DNA of 33,850 bases from Verrucomicrobiota bacterium (GTDB taxonomy: Bacteria > Verrucomicrobiota > Verrucomicrobiia > Limisphaerales > VHCN01). The stretch covers positions 1 through 33,850 of the forward strand of contig VHCN01000034.1 in the NCBI GenBank assembly GCA_016871675.1. Reading direction: 5' to 3'. Both the position numbers and the translations under genes were made by a program. The notes under the pieces are model-generated. The model was given only the letters and a program-made list of their open reading frames with translations. It had not been told where the DNA came from and searched no databases. How positions within the stretch are numbered: position 1 is the first letter of the stretch; every line of letters begins with the position of its first letter. Shown here in pieces: positions 17,538 to 25,715 of this stretch.

Positions 17538-17600
17538 CCTCACCCCATCGCTCTCCCCTCCTCCGAGGAGGGGAGAGGGTGTCCGAAGGGCGGGTGAGGG
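17538..17600. repeat. REP-like palindromic element, copy 2 (nested inverted repeat)
   Basis: A 13-bp perfect stem lies at 17551-17577 (CTCTCCCCTCCTC and its complement around a single C). It is enclosed by an outer pair, CCTCACCC at 17538 and GGGTGAGG at 17592-17599. Such CTCTCCCC/GGGTGAGG elements recur between genes in many GC-rich bacterial chromosomes. With copy 1 it fills most of the 429-base gap between the NYN gene and the hypothetical gene; the rest of that gap shows no gene. Confidence 0.65.
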
Positions 17601-17700
17601 GTGGCTGTGCGCCAACCGGTTCATGGGTAGGGATGCAGTGAAGGGGCAGGAACCGGGATGCGCCCGAACGGAGCCGGACGCTTTCAACATGAAGCTGCTC

Positions 17701-18144
17701 TCAAGCGGCGGGCCCGGCGGCGGGCGGACCGGGTTGCCCCGCGGGCGGGGGCGGCACGACGATCACGGGAAGGGGGAAACGGAGTTTCATCACGTCGTCC
17801 ACGAGCACTTCGACCCAATAGACGCCGTCGGTCTTGAATTCGAGTCCGCCGAAGACGGTGGCGTTGGTGGTGTTCATGCCCGGGTCGTTCAGCGCGAATT
17901 TCATCTGCGACTGCCGGAGCACGGTCAACTGGTCGGGCGCCATGACGCGCACGACCTCGGAGAACTGCCCGAGCCCGGCGCACCAGCGGTTGAACACGCA
18001 GAGGCGGCCTGCGGTGACGGGAACCTGCGGCAGCCGGATGACGCTCAGGATGCCGAGCACGATGAAGTTGCCGTTGGCTTCCTGGCGGATGTCCTCGCAC
18101 AGGAGCGAGCATTGCAGGTCGGGGAGGATGCGGTTGGGGGTCAT
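17701..18144 (-). CDS. Conserved hypothetical protein, beta-rich
   Basis: This 147-residue protein has no signal peptide and no catalytic motif that was recognised. Residues about 10-125 look like alternating beta strands (for example NFIVLGILSVIRLP and GVYWVEVLVDDVMKLRFPL), followed by a Pro/Ala/Gly-rich tail. The pattern 'CSLLCEDIRQEANGNF' followed by strands recalls small domain-of-unknown-function proteins (possibly DUF6941), but this is recollection only. It lies 44 bases downstream of folD on the same strand and may be cotranscribed with it. The frame is supported by the sensible strand pattern and by the start lying cleanly within the gap. Function unknown. Confidence 0.65.
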   Translation of the reverse strand: MTPNRILPDLQCSLLCEDIRQEANGNFIVLGILSVIRLPQVPVTAGRLCVFNRWCAGLGQFSEVVRVMAPDQLTVLRQSQMKFALNDPGMNTTNATVFGGLEFKTDGVYWVEVLVDDVMKLRFPLPVIVVPPPPAGQPGPPAAGPAA

Positions 18145-18188
18145 GGGGATTTCCGATTGCCGGGTGCGGGTTGCCGGTGGGGGAATGG

Positions 18189-19076
18189 TCAGGCCGTGGC
18201 CAGTTCGGCGGCGCGGACGGTGTTGGACATGAGCATGGCAACGGTCATGGGGCCGACGCCGCCAGGATTCGGCGTGATGAGGCCCGCGATGGGCTGGACC
18301 GCGGCAAAGTCCACGTCACCGACGAGCCGCGAGCCGTTCTTGGCGGTCGCATCGGGGACGCGGTTGACGCCCACGTCGATGACGACCGCGCCGGGGCGGA
18401 CCATCGCGGCCGTGACGAAGTTCGCCACGCCCATCGCGGCGATGAGGATGTCCGCCCGCCGGCAATGGGCCTGGATGTCGCGGGTGCCGGAGTGGCAAAG
18501 GGTGACGGTTGCGTTCGCGTAGCTGGACTTCTGGCAGAGGATCGCGGCCATGGGCTTGCCGACGATGTTGCCTCGGCCGAGGACGGTGACTTCCGCGCCC
18601 ACCGTCTTGACGCGCGAACGGATGAGCAGCTCGTGGATGCCCGCGGGCGTGCAGGGAACGAATCCCGTGCTGTCGCCGAGCATGAGCTTGCCGACGTTGA
18701 GCGGGTGAAAGCCGTCCACGTCCTTCGAGGGCGAGACGGCGGTGAAGATGGTGGCGGAATCGATGTGTCGCGGGAGCGGCGCCTGGACGAGGATGCCGTG
18801 GAAGGCGGCGTCGGCGTTGAGCCTGGCGATGAGTTGGAGGAGTTCGGATTGCGTGGTGGCCTCGTGCAAGACCTCGGTCTTGGCGTGGAACCCGAGTTGC
18901 GCGCAGGTGCGCTCCTTCATGCCGACGTAGACCTTGGAGGCCGGGTCTTCCCCGACGCGCACGAAGGCGAGCCCGGGCTGGATGCCGCGGGACTTGAGCG
19001 CGGCGACGCGCTGGGAGGTTTCCGCGAGGAGCTGGGAGGCGATGGCGCGGCCGTCGATGAGGTTCTGCGGCTGCAT
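18189..19076 (-). CDS. folD: Bifunctional methylenetetrahydrofolate dehydrogenase/cyclohydrolase
   Basis: FolD interconverts 5,10-methylene-, methenyl- and 10-formyl-tetrahydrofolate in the cytoplasm using NADP. The active-site motif SKVYVGMK (residues 47-54, Y50 and K54), GILVQAPLP (94-102), PSKDVDGFHP (116-125) and the Rossmann motif VLGRGNIVGKP (165-175) are all present, as is the terminal TPNPGGVGPMT. At 295 residues the length is standard. The ATG at 19076 overlaps the TGA of the upstream SH3-domain gene by one base (TGATG), so translation is probably coupled. A longer frame reaching 19256 is not needed and overlaps that gene. The cyclohydrolase and dehydrogenase activities are both expected to be intact. 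Confidence 0.96.
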   Translation of the reverse strand: MQPQNLIDGRAIASQLLAETSQRVAALKSRGIQPGLAFVRVGEDPASKVYVGMKERTCAQLGFHAKTEVLHEATTQSELLQLIARLNADAAFHGILVQAPLPRHIDSATIFTAVSPSKDVDGFHPLNVGKLMLGDSTGFVPCTPAGIHELLIRSRVKTVGAEVTVLGRGNIVGKPMAAILCQKSSYANATVTLCHSGTRDIQAHCRRADILIAAMGVANFVTAAMVRPGAVVIDVGVNRVPDATAKNGSRLVGDVDFAAVQPIAGLITPNPGGVGPMTVAMLMSNTVRAAELATA

Positions 19077-20404
19077 CACTCGACGGTCTTGAGCGTCTCG
19101 ATGCGCAGCACGGGCATGCGCGGCCAGCGGCGGTCGATCATTTCCTCGCCGGTGACGAGGATCACGCGGCCCTTGATGGAAGCCCACGGGACGCTTTCGT
19201 TGGTCGAGTAGAGGTAGTTGATGGTGCGGCCGGTGTAGATGTCGGCGAGTTCCCAATTGGAGGGCGCCTGCACGTTCCAGACCTTGCGCACGATGCCCTC
19301 GCGGGTCACGACGCGCGGCGGACCGGGCTCGGTCTCGACGACGGGCGGCGGCGTGTTGGTGGAGGTCACGGCGAGCTTCTTCGGCGGCGGCGCCTGGGCG
19401 CGCTTGGCGGCGTCGCGTTGCTCGCCGGTCTCCTGTCCGCCGCCCCAGCCGAAGATGCGGCTCCAGATGGAGCGTTTCGGCGGCGGGACTTGAATCTGAT
19501 AATACACCTCGCCGCCCGCGGGCGCCGTGGCGGCGGCGGATTCGGACTTCGCAGCGGCGGCGGGAATCGCGGCGGCGGAAGTCGGCGTGCCGGGAGTCGG
19601 ACTCGGCGCCGTTGCGACGACCGGCGTCGCTGATGTCACCGGCGGCACGGCTGGAGTGGTCGTCACAGGAGTCGTGACGGGCGCGGTCGCCGGCAGGGCA
19701 GCGGCGGGCGAAGCGGGGGTGAGCAGGGCGGGATTCGAGGGGACGGTGGTGAGCGGATTGGTGCGAATGGGCTCGACGCGAACGAGCGTGGGCTCGGAAA
19801 GCGGTGCGGGCGTGGTGCTGGGATCCACGCGGCCGCCCGAAATGGACGGATCGGATCCAGGACGGACGGCGGTGGGCGAACCGCTGGCGCGGACGCCGGA
19901 CTTGCCCGAAGACGTGGAGGAGGCGGTGGCCTCGCCCTCGCCGGACTTCCGGATGACGGTTTCAGCCGCGACGAACGCGCTCGCGCCGGGAGGCGGCTCA
20001 ATCTCCATCCACGCGCCCGAGGTGCGGAGCGGCTTCACGGGAGCGCCCTTCTCCATGCGGGCGACGATGCTGTAATTCTCGCCGGGGCCGGCGCGGACGT
20101 TGAGCTTGGGCACGTGGACGGCGTTGTTCGAGATGAAGCTGTTGAAAACCCAGACGGGGGTGTTGGCGGGCAGCGCGATGCGGAGCCAGGCCCTGGGTTC
20201 GCCGGCCTTCGGCGCCTTGACCGGAATCTGCTCGAGCACGGTGACGGTCTCGCCCTTCTTGAGCTGGGTGATGACCTCGCTGTTGAGCGTGGCCTGGCCG
20301 CGGATGTTTACGCGGTTGTCCTTCACGGTCGCGGTCTGTTCCGCGGCGGGCGCGGTGGCGGCGAGGAACAGTGCGGTCAACAGCAGGCTGCGTTTCGTTC
20401 TCAT
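19076..20404 (-). CDS. Exported protein with tandem bacterial SH3 domains
   Basis: This 442-residue protein has a cleavable signal peptide (MRTKR then a hydrophobic core, AAA-like end near residue 21). Two SH3b-like domains follow: about 24-92, with VNIRGQATLNSEVITQLKKG, and about 95-150, with LNVRAGPGENYSIVARMEKG. These folds usually bind cell-wall peptide. A long Ala/Pro/Thr/Ser-rich spacer runs from about 155 to 300. A compact C-terminal region (about 365-442) with GIVRKVWNVQAPSNWELAD and a GRVILVTGEEM segment looks like another small beta domain. It overlaps the pseudouridine synthase upstream (ATGA) and folD downstream (TGATG), which suggests one transcript despite unrelated functions. 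The protein likely acts in the periplasm or envelope. Confidence 0.85.
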   Translation of the reverse strand: MRTKRSLLLTALFLAATAPAAEQTATVKDNRVNIRGQATLNSEVITQLKKGETVTVLEQIPVKAPKAGEPRAWLRIALPANTPVWVFNSFISNNAVHVPKLNVRAGPGENYSIVARMEKGAPVKPLRTSGAWMEIEPPPGASAFVAAETVIRKSGEGEATASSTSSGKSGVRASGSPTAVRPGSDPSISGGRVDPSTTPAPLSEPTLVRVEPIRTNPLTTVPSNPALLTPASPAAALPATAPVTTPVTTTPAVPPVTSATPVVATAPSPTPGTPTSAAAIPAAAAKSESAAATAPAGGEVYYQIQVPPPKRSIWSRIFGWGGGQETGEQRDAAKRAQAPPPKKLAVTSTNTPPPVVETEPGPPRVVTREGIVRKVWNVQAPSNWELADIYTGRTINYLYSTNESVPWASIKGRVILVTGEEMIDRRWPRMPVLRIETLKTVE

Positions 20405-21111
20405 GATGGGTTGAGTAAAGTTTTAATTTCGGGCGCTGTCAATGTCCGCCAACGGCCGGAGCGCAGTTCGCCGAGGCGGATGCGCCCGATTTGCGTGCGC
20501 TGGAGCGCGCACACCGTCAGACCCAGATACTCGAAGAGCCGCCGCACTTCGCGATTCTTGCCCTCGGACAACTCCAGCTCGACGATGCTGCGCGTGTTGT
20601 TGGCATCCACCAGTTGGACGCGCTCGGCCTTCAGCAGCTCGCCCTCGTGCTGAACACCCTCGAGAAACTTGCGCAGCATCGGACGCTCGACCCGCCCGTC
20701 AACCACGGCGCGATAGTGCTTCCGCACGCCGTATCGCGGGTGCGTGAGCCGAAGACAGAAATCGCCGTCGTTCGTGAGGAAGAGCAGGCCTTCGCTCTCC
20801 CGGTCGAGGCGGCCGACGGGCACCAGAGAGGCCCATTTCGAGGGCAGCACATCATAAATCGTGCTGCGCCCAAGGTCGTCGGAACGCGTGGTGATGACGT
20901 GCGGCGGCTTGTTGAACGCGATGTAGAACTTCTCGCGAACCCGGAGCGGCGCGCCGTCGAGCGTGACCTTGTCAATGGCCGGGTCCACCTTGGTGCCAAG
21001 CTGGGTGACGACCTTTCCATTCACGGCCACGCGCCGCCCGGCGATGAGCTGCTCACCGGAGCGACGCGAGGCGACGCCGGCCTCGGCCAGGAATTTTTGA
21101 AGGCGGACCAT
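20401..21111 (-). CDS. rluB: rRNA pseudouridine synthase, RsuA/RluB family
   Basis: This enzyme converts specific rRNA uridines to pseudouridine. An S4 RNA-binding domain spans residues about 2-48, with RLQKFLAEAGVASRR. The catalytic motif GRLDRESEGLL at 100-110 holds the catalytic D103. The ending GKNREVRRLFEYLGL followed by RTQIGRIRLG is typical. At 236 residues it matches RsuA/RluB/RluE/RluF; the RluB assignment is a guess among these. The ATG at 21111 is used because the 134 codons upstream read as non-coding and overlap the small basic protein gene. Its stop overlaps the next gene's start by four bases (ATGA), so it opens the rluB-SH3-folD run. Confidence 0.93.
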   Translation of the reverse strand: MVRLQKFLAEAGVASRRSGEQLIAGRRVAVNGKVVTQLGTKVDPAIDKVTLDGAPLRVREKFYIAFNKPPHVITTRSDDLGRSTIYDVLPSKWASLVPVGRLDRESEGLLFLTNDGDFCLRLTHPRYGVRKHYRAVVDGRVERPMLRKFLEGVQHEGELLKAERVQLVDANNTRSIVELELSEGKNREVRRLFEYLGLTVCALQRTQIGRIRLGELRSGRWRTLTAPEIKTLLNPS

Positions 21112-21215
21112 GAGTCGCTGCGAGTCACGACCGCGGGACGGCGGCGGATTCCCACCGTGCGCGAGGTTTCGAAACCGCGGCCCTGGACAGGCAAGCCGCC
21201 CATCCGCGGGGCGGG

Positions 21216-21371
21216 TTACGCCTCGGGCCGGGTCTTCGGGAGGCCGGTGACGCGGTTGCCGGGATTCCACTGCCCGCGCTTGCGCAGCAGCGCGACGCGC
21301 TCGAAACGCTTGAGGACATTCCGCTTGGCGCCGGTGGAGCTTGCGGCGCGGAGACTGCGATGCTGTGACAT
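21216..21371 (-). CDS. Small basic protein of the Chlamydiae/Verrucomicrobia type
   Basis: A 51-residue Arg/Lys-rich protein beginning MSQHRSLR with the core AKRNVLKRFERVALLRKRGQ, then a GLPK motif near the C-terminus. It matches, from memory, the short basic protein conserved in Verrucomicrobia and Chlamydiae (TIGR04137, possibly ribosome-linked). The short ATG at 21371 is preferred over an upstream ATG at 21479 because only the part from MSQH looks conserved. It lies 104 bases upstream of the pseudouridine synthase on the same strand, which fits a ribosome-related role. It has its own possible promoter upstream. It is the strongest phylum marker in the window. Confidence 0.88.
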   Translation of the reverse strand: MSQHRSLRAASSTGAKRNVLKRFERVALLRKRGQWNPGNRVTGLPKTRPEA

Positions 21372-21415
21372 AAAAAGTTGCGGGTTGCCCGGCGCCCGGC
21401 GCGCGCGGGAAGCGG

Positions 21416-21443
21416 TTTGTAGCAGAACGCGCCGTCGAAGCAA
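21416..21443 (-). promoter_or_regulatory. Possible sigma-70-type promoter of the small basic protein
   Basis: On the minus strand TTGCTT (21438-21443) and TACAAA (21416-21421) are 16 bases apart, about 45 bases upstream of the proposed start. The match is partial. The rest of the 149-base divergent gap to the DUF1501 gene (21372-21520) shows no other motif. Confidence 0.3.
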
Positions 21444-21520
21444 ATGGTTTGTTCGCCCCGGCCGGTGGTTCCGCGCCATCGTGCTTGAATCCGGGCCCGC
21501 AGGCTGGCGTCATCGGTGCG

Positions 21521-22969
21521 ATGCGGCATCACGCGCCCAACCCGGAACACCTCGCGCTCACGCGCCGGGAGTTTCTCAACCGCTGCGGCCTGGGCATGGG
21601 CGCGCTCGGGCTGGCCTCGCTGTGCGCCGAGCACGGATGGCTCGCGCCGACGGCGGACGCAGCGGACTTCACCAACCCGCTTGCCGTGAAGCCGCCGCAC
21701 TTCCCGGTGAAGGCCAAACGCGTCATCCACCTGTTCATGAACGGCGGGCCGTCGCACGTGGACACCTTCGACCCCAAGCCCGCGCTCACGGCGAACGCCG
21801 GCAAGCCGCTGCCCTTCGAGCTGCGCACCGAGCGCCGCACGGGCGTCGCGCTCGCGTCGCCGTTCAAGTTTGAGAAGCGCGGCAAGTCCGGCATCGAGGT
21901 GAGCGAGCTCTTCGCGCACACCGCCGAGTCCATTGACGAGGTGGCGATGATCCGGTCGATGCACGCGGACGTGCCGAACCACGAGCCTTCGCTGATGCTG
22001 CTCAACTGCGGCGACGCGCGGCAGGTGCGGCCGAGCATGGGCTCGTGGATCACCTACGGGCTCGGCACGGAGAACCAGAATCTGCCGGGCTTCATCGCGA
22101 TGTGCCCCGGGTATCCGATCCAGGAATCGCAGAACTGGCAATGCGCGTTCCTGCCCGGCGTGTTCCAGGGCACGCACATTGACACCAAGAACACGCAGAT
22201 CGAGAAGCTGATCGAGCACGTCAAGAACCGCTACCAGTCCACCGCCGAGCAGCGCGAGCAGCTCGACTTGTTGCAGCGACTCAACGAGCGGCACGCCGCC
22301 CAGCGCGCGCGCGAGGCGCAACTCGAGGCGCGCATCCAGAGCTTCGAGCTCGCTTATCGCATGCAGGGCGATGCCGCGGACGCCTTCGACGTGAGCCGCG
22401 AGCCCGAGCCCATCCGCCGGATGTATGGCGAGGGCACGCAGGCGCGGCAGATTCTCATCGCCCGGCGGCTCATCGAGCGCGGGGTGAGATTCGTGCAAGT
22501 GTGGCACGGCGACGGACAGCCGTGGGACAGCCACGACGACCTCGAAGTGCAGCACCGCAAGCTGGCCGGCCAGTGCGACCGCGCGATCGGCGCGCTGTTG
22601 AAGGACCTCAAGCAGCGCGGCCTGCTCGACGAAACGCTCGTCATCTGGGGCGGTGAATTCGGCCGCACGCCGACGGTGGAGTTGCCGAATCCCGGCAGCA
22701 ACGCCGGCAGGATCAACGGGCGCGACCACAATCACTGGGGTTACACCACGTGGCTCGCGGGCGGCGGGGTGAAGGGGGGATACGTCCACGGTTCGACCGA
22801 CGAATTCGGATTCAAGGCCGCGGAGAAGCCCGTGCACGTCCACGATTTGCAGGCGACGATCCTCGCGCTGCTCGGCTTTGACCACGAGCGACTCACCTTC
22901 CGTCACGCCGGCCGCGACTACCGCCTCACGGACGTCCACGGCGAAGTCGTCCGCGACCTGATTGCGTAG
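21521..22969 (+). CDS. DUF1501 family protein, Tat-exported
   Basis: This 482-residue protein belongs to the DUF1501 family, abundant in Planctomycetes and Verrucomicrobia and related in fold to alkaline phosphatase/sulfatase proteins. A twin-arginine motif LTRREFLN at residues 13-20 is followed by a hydrophobic segment, so it is exported folded. Conserved blocks include FMNGGPSHVDTFDPKP, IRSMHADVPNHEPS, WGGEFGRTPTV and the NHWGYTTWLAGGGVKGG region. The ATG at 21521 is chosen because the preceding 24 codons do not look coding and the Tat motif sits close behind it. In many planctomycetes and verrucomicrobia it pairs with a DUF1549/DUF1553 cytochrome-containing gene; none is here, so this copy stands alone. 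It converges with the helicase gene with only 3 bases between stops. Biochemical role unknown. Confidence 0.93.
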   Translation: MRHHAPNPEHLALTRREFLNRCGLGMGALGLASLCAEHGWLAPTADAADFTNPLAVKPPHFPVKAKRVIHLFMNGGPSHVDTFDPKPALTANAGKPLPFELRTERRTGVALASPFKFEKRGKSGIEVSELFAHTAESIDEVAMIRSMHADVPNHEPSLMLLNCGDARQVRPSMGSWITYGLGTENQNLPGFIAMCPGYPIQESQNWQCAFLPGVFQGTHIDTKNTQIEKLIEHVKNRYQSTAEQREQLDLLQRLNERHAAQRAREAQLEARIQSFELAYRMQGDAADAFDVSREPEPIRRMYGEGTQARQILIARRLIERGVRFVQVWHGDGQPWDSHDDLEVQHRKLAGQCDRAIGALLKDLKQRGLLDETLVIWGGEFGRTPTVELPNPGSNAGRINGRDHNHWGYTTWLAGGGVKGGYVHGSTDEFGFKAAEKPVHVHDLQATILALLGFDHERLTFRHAGRDYRLTDVHGEVVRDLIA

Positions 22970-22972
22970 CCG

Positions 22973-25033
22973 TCAGCGCATGGCCGCCGAGGGGCGGAGG
23001 TCCCACTCTTCGAGCAATTCCCGCGGGAGTTCGCGCAGGAAACGCGACGACTGCTGCATCTCGGCGCCACCGCCGAACGAGGAGCGCAACAGCGGGTGGC
23101 TCAAGTAGAGTTCGTCCTTCGCACGTGTGATCGCCACGTAAAACAACCGCCGCTCCTCCTCCTCGCCGTCCACCGCATTGAGGGCGCGCGCGTTTGGGAA
23201 CATCCCCTCGCAGAGCATGATCACGAACACGACGCGGAACTCGAGTCCCTTCGCCTGATGGATGGTGGAGAGCCGCAAGCGTTCGTCGTCCCGATCCGGT
23301 TTCGAGTCCTGCTCCTCGGCATCCACGTTGGTCAGCAGCGCGAGCTGCGTGAGAAAATCCTCGAGCGTCGGGAAACGGCGGGAGAAGACCGCCAGCTGCT
23401 CGATGTCCTCCATGCGGGCGCGGTAGTTGGCGAAGTTGGCCTTGAGGTGATCCTCGTAGCCGGCCTCGACCACGAGCGCGATCATCTTCTCCGTGTTGCC
23501 GAGGGTCCCGGGCGCCTCGAGCTGCGACATCGTGGCGGCAAACTGCGCCCACGCGACGGCGGTTTTCCTCGGGATGGCGGCGCCGCAGGATTGGAGCGCC
23601 CGGGCAAGGCGAGGCGCGGTGGTTGGAGACCCCGGTTCGACGTCAACGGATGCCGCCCCGGAACCCGGAAGCCGGAACCTGGAACTGAATGCGGCCCAAA
23701 GCTTGTCGGCGGTCTTGCCCCCGATGCCGGGAAGCATCCGGATGAGGCGCTTGAAGGCGAGCTCGTCGCGCGGGTTGGCGACGAGCTTGAGGTGCGCGGC
23801 GACGTCCTTGATGTGCGCCTGTTCGAAAAACCGGACGCCGCTGGTGATGCTGAACGGGATGTTCCGGCGCGTGAGTTCAAGCTGCAGTTCAAGCGAGTGA
23901 AAGTGCGAGCGGTAAAGCACAGCCATGTCGCGCAGGTCGAAGCCTTCGTCGCGCAACTCAAGCGCCCGCTGCGCCACAAACGCGGCCTGTTCCGGGCCGT
24001 CGCCGCATGCGACGAGCACGGGACGCGGGCCGGACGGCCGCGCGGCGGCGAGCTGCTTGGCGAACTGGTGGATGTTCGGCGCGATGGCGGCGTTGGCGAG
24101 CGAGAGGATTTCCGGCGTGCTGCGGTAGTTGGTCTCGATCTTGTAGATCGTCGCGCCGGGATAACGCTTGGGAAACTCGAGGATGTTGCGAAAGTTGGCG
24201 CCGCGCCACGAGTAGATGCTTTGCGAGTCGTCGCCCACGGCCATCACGTTGTTGTGGCGGGCGGCGAGGAGGTCGATGAGTTCTCCCTGCAGCTTGTTCG
24301 TGTCCTGATACTCGTCCACGAGCACGAACTGGAACCTGCGCTGATACGATTCGCGGATGTCCGCATGGTCGCGCAGCACCCGCAGCCACAACGCAAGCAG
24401 GTCGTCGAAGTCCATCAACCCGCCGGTGCGCCTGCGCTCCACGTAGCTTGTGTGCACGGCGACGATCTGCGCTTCGAGCGGCGTGAAGTAGTCGTAATCT
24501 GCACGGAGCAGTTCACCGACGCTGCGGCCGGTGTTGACCGCGAGCGAGAAGATCTCCCCGAGCACGTCGGCCTTCGGGAAGCGCGTGGCCTTCATGTCGA
24601 TCTTCGACTCGTCGAGGCAGGCTTTGATCAGGTCGGCCGCGTCTTCACGGTCCATGATGGTGAAGTCGCGCGGCCAGCCGAGGACGTCCGCATGGCGGCG
24701 CAGGAAACGGTGTCCGACGGAATGAAACGTCCCTCCCCAAAGCGCCGAGAGATCGCTGCCGAGCAGGTCGCCGACGCGGCGCATCATCTCGCTCGCGGCC
24801 TTGTTCGTGAACGTGAGCAACAGCATCCGCTCGGCGGGAATGCCCTGTTCCAGCAGCCAGGCAACGCGATACGTGAGGGTGCGCGTCTTGCCAGAGCCCG
24901 CCCCGGCAATCACGAGGGCGGGGCCGGGGGTGGCGGTGACAGCGGCGAGTTGTTGCGGATTGAGTTCGCGGGCGTAGTCGATGCGCAAGTCCACCGGCGG
25001 GCGAAACTCGTGGAGGGCATACTCGCGCGACAT
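22973..25033 (-). CDS. UvrD/Rep/PcrA-type ATP-dependent DNA helicase
   Basis: This is a superfamily 1A 3'-5' helicase for repair or replication restart. The Q motif LNPQQLAAV (residues 24-32), Walker A AGAGSGKT (43-50), motif Ia LTFTNKAASEM, DEYQD (240-244), motif IV-V with TIHQAKGLEF and motif VI with LFYVAITRAKDELYL are present in order. It is 686 residues, a little shorter than UvrD. The ATG at 25033 is chosen because the 128 codons upstream belong to the decayed kinase region. Near residue 450 a Pro/Gly/Ser-rich stretch replaces usual sequence. There the DNA shows short GGAACC-like direct repeats (about 23657-23690). A choice between uvrD, pcrA and rep is not made. Confidence 0.94.
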   Translation of the reverse strand: MSREYALHEFRPPVDLRIDYARELNPQQLAAVTATPGPALVIAGAGSGKTRTLTYRVAWLLEQGIPAERMLLLTFTNKAASEMMRRVGDLLGSDLSALWGGTFHSVGHRFLRRHADVLGWPRDFTIMDREDAADLIKACLDESKIDMKATRFPKADVLGEIFSLAVNTGRSVGELLRADYDYFTPLEAQIVAVHTSYVERRRTGGLMDFDDLLALWLRVLRDHADIRESYQRRFQFVLVDEYQDTNKLQGELIDLLAARHNNVMAVGDDSQSIYSWRGANFRNILEFPKRYPGATIYKIETNYRSTPEILSLANAAIAPNIHQFAKQLAAARPSGPRPVLVACGDGPEQAAFVAQRALELRDEGFDLRDMAVLYRSHFHSLELQLELTRRNIPFSITSGVRFFEQAHIKDVAAHLKLVANPRDELAFKRLIRMLPGIGGKTADKLWAAFSSRFRLPGSGAASVDVEPGSPTTAPRLARALQSCGAAIPRKTAVAWAQFAATMSQLEAPGTLGNTEKMIALVVEAGYEDHLKANFANYRARMEDIEQLAVFSRRFPTLEDFLTQLALLTNVDAEEQDSKPDRDDERLRLSTIHQAKGLEFRVVFVIMLCEGMFPNARALNAVDGEEEERRLFYVAITRAKDELYLSHPLLRSSFGGGAEMQQSSRFLRELPRELLEEWDLRPSAAMR

Positions 25034-25109
25034 GGCGCGATTGAATGGCGGCGCCCCGGGTGCGGGAAGGAAAAACGAAGACTGTCCGGGCGGGAATTCG
25101 ACGGGCGAT

Positions 25110-25530
25110 GCGGCTGCGGCCGTTTCACGCGGATGCCATGAATGACCCACTCGGCCCGGTGCGAGCCGGAGCCAAACGGGCCGGGCGCGAGGCGGCGCAG
25201 CTTGAGTTGCAGGTGGGAGCTCGCGTTCGGGAATTGCCCCGGGATCGGAATCGTCGCGTAAGCACGCTTCGGGCTCAGCAGCACGCCGTTGGCGAGGCTC
25301 CAACCCTGCCCATTTGTCGCAACGGTGCCGGGATGAAGCTGCGCGAATGCGCAAAGGCCACCGCGTCGCAAACCTTCTGGAAGATGGTGGGCAGCTGATT
25401 GAGCGGACACCGGGCAATCATCGCGGCGTCCTTCGTGCGGGGCTTGAAGAGCACTTCGCCGAGCGTGACGCCTTGCACGGGTTTCATCGTGTAGAAGAGG
25501 CGTCCCTGCGCGCCCGTGCCCATGTCGTGC
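25110..25530 (-). pseudogene. Serine/threonine protein kinase, decayed and internally deleted
   Basis: On the minus strand, about 25345-25530 encodes kinase-like text: a HDMGTGAQGRLFYTM segment, VQGVTLGEVL, then LPTIFQKVCDAVAFAHSR. In intact verrucomicrobial kinases this leads straight into the HRDLKPEN catalytic loop. Here it becomes SFIPAP and the frame soon ends. From about 25335 down to 25110 another frame reads GQGWSLANGVLLSPKR, then a beta-rich segment like the C-terminus of a large kinase. The simplest reading is deletion of the catalytic and repeat regions plus frame loss. No full-length start is found; the portion from 25531 to 25715 shows only weak open frames. It sits just upstream of the helicase start and would not make an active kinase. 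Confidence 0.7.
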
Positions 25531-25715
25531 ACGCATGCCGCCGCGGGTGATCTCGCGACCGGGCTGACAAGGGGATTGGCTCGCTTGCACTGGAAAGGGT
25601 GCAGCCGGGAATACTGAAGCACACAACCAACCACTCTTGGGGGAAATAGCATGGACGCCATATTGACCACCCGACGGGAAACTGCTTCACTGCCGACGAA
25701 CTTAGAAACTGAAGC

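Noticed and set aside
17272-17700. Open frames across the repeat patch (for example a 133-codon minus frame)
   Set aside because: The translations come from palindromic repeats and end in Pro/Arg/Gly runs; no conserved segment.
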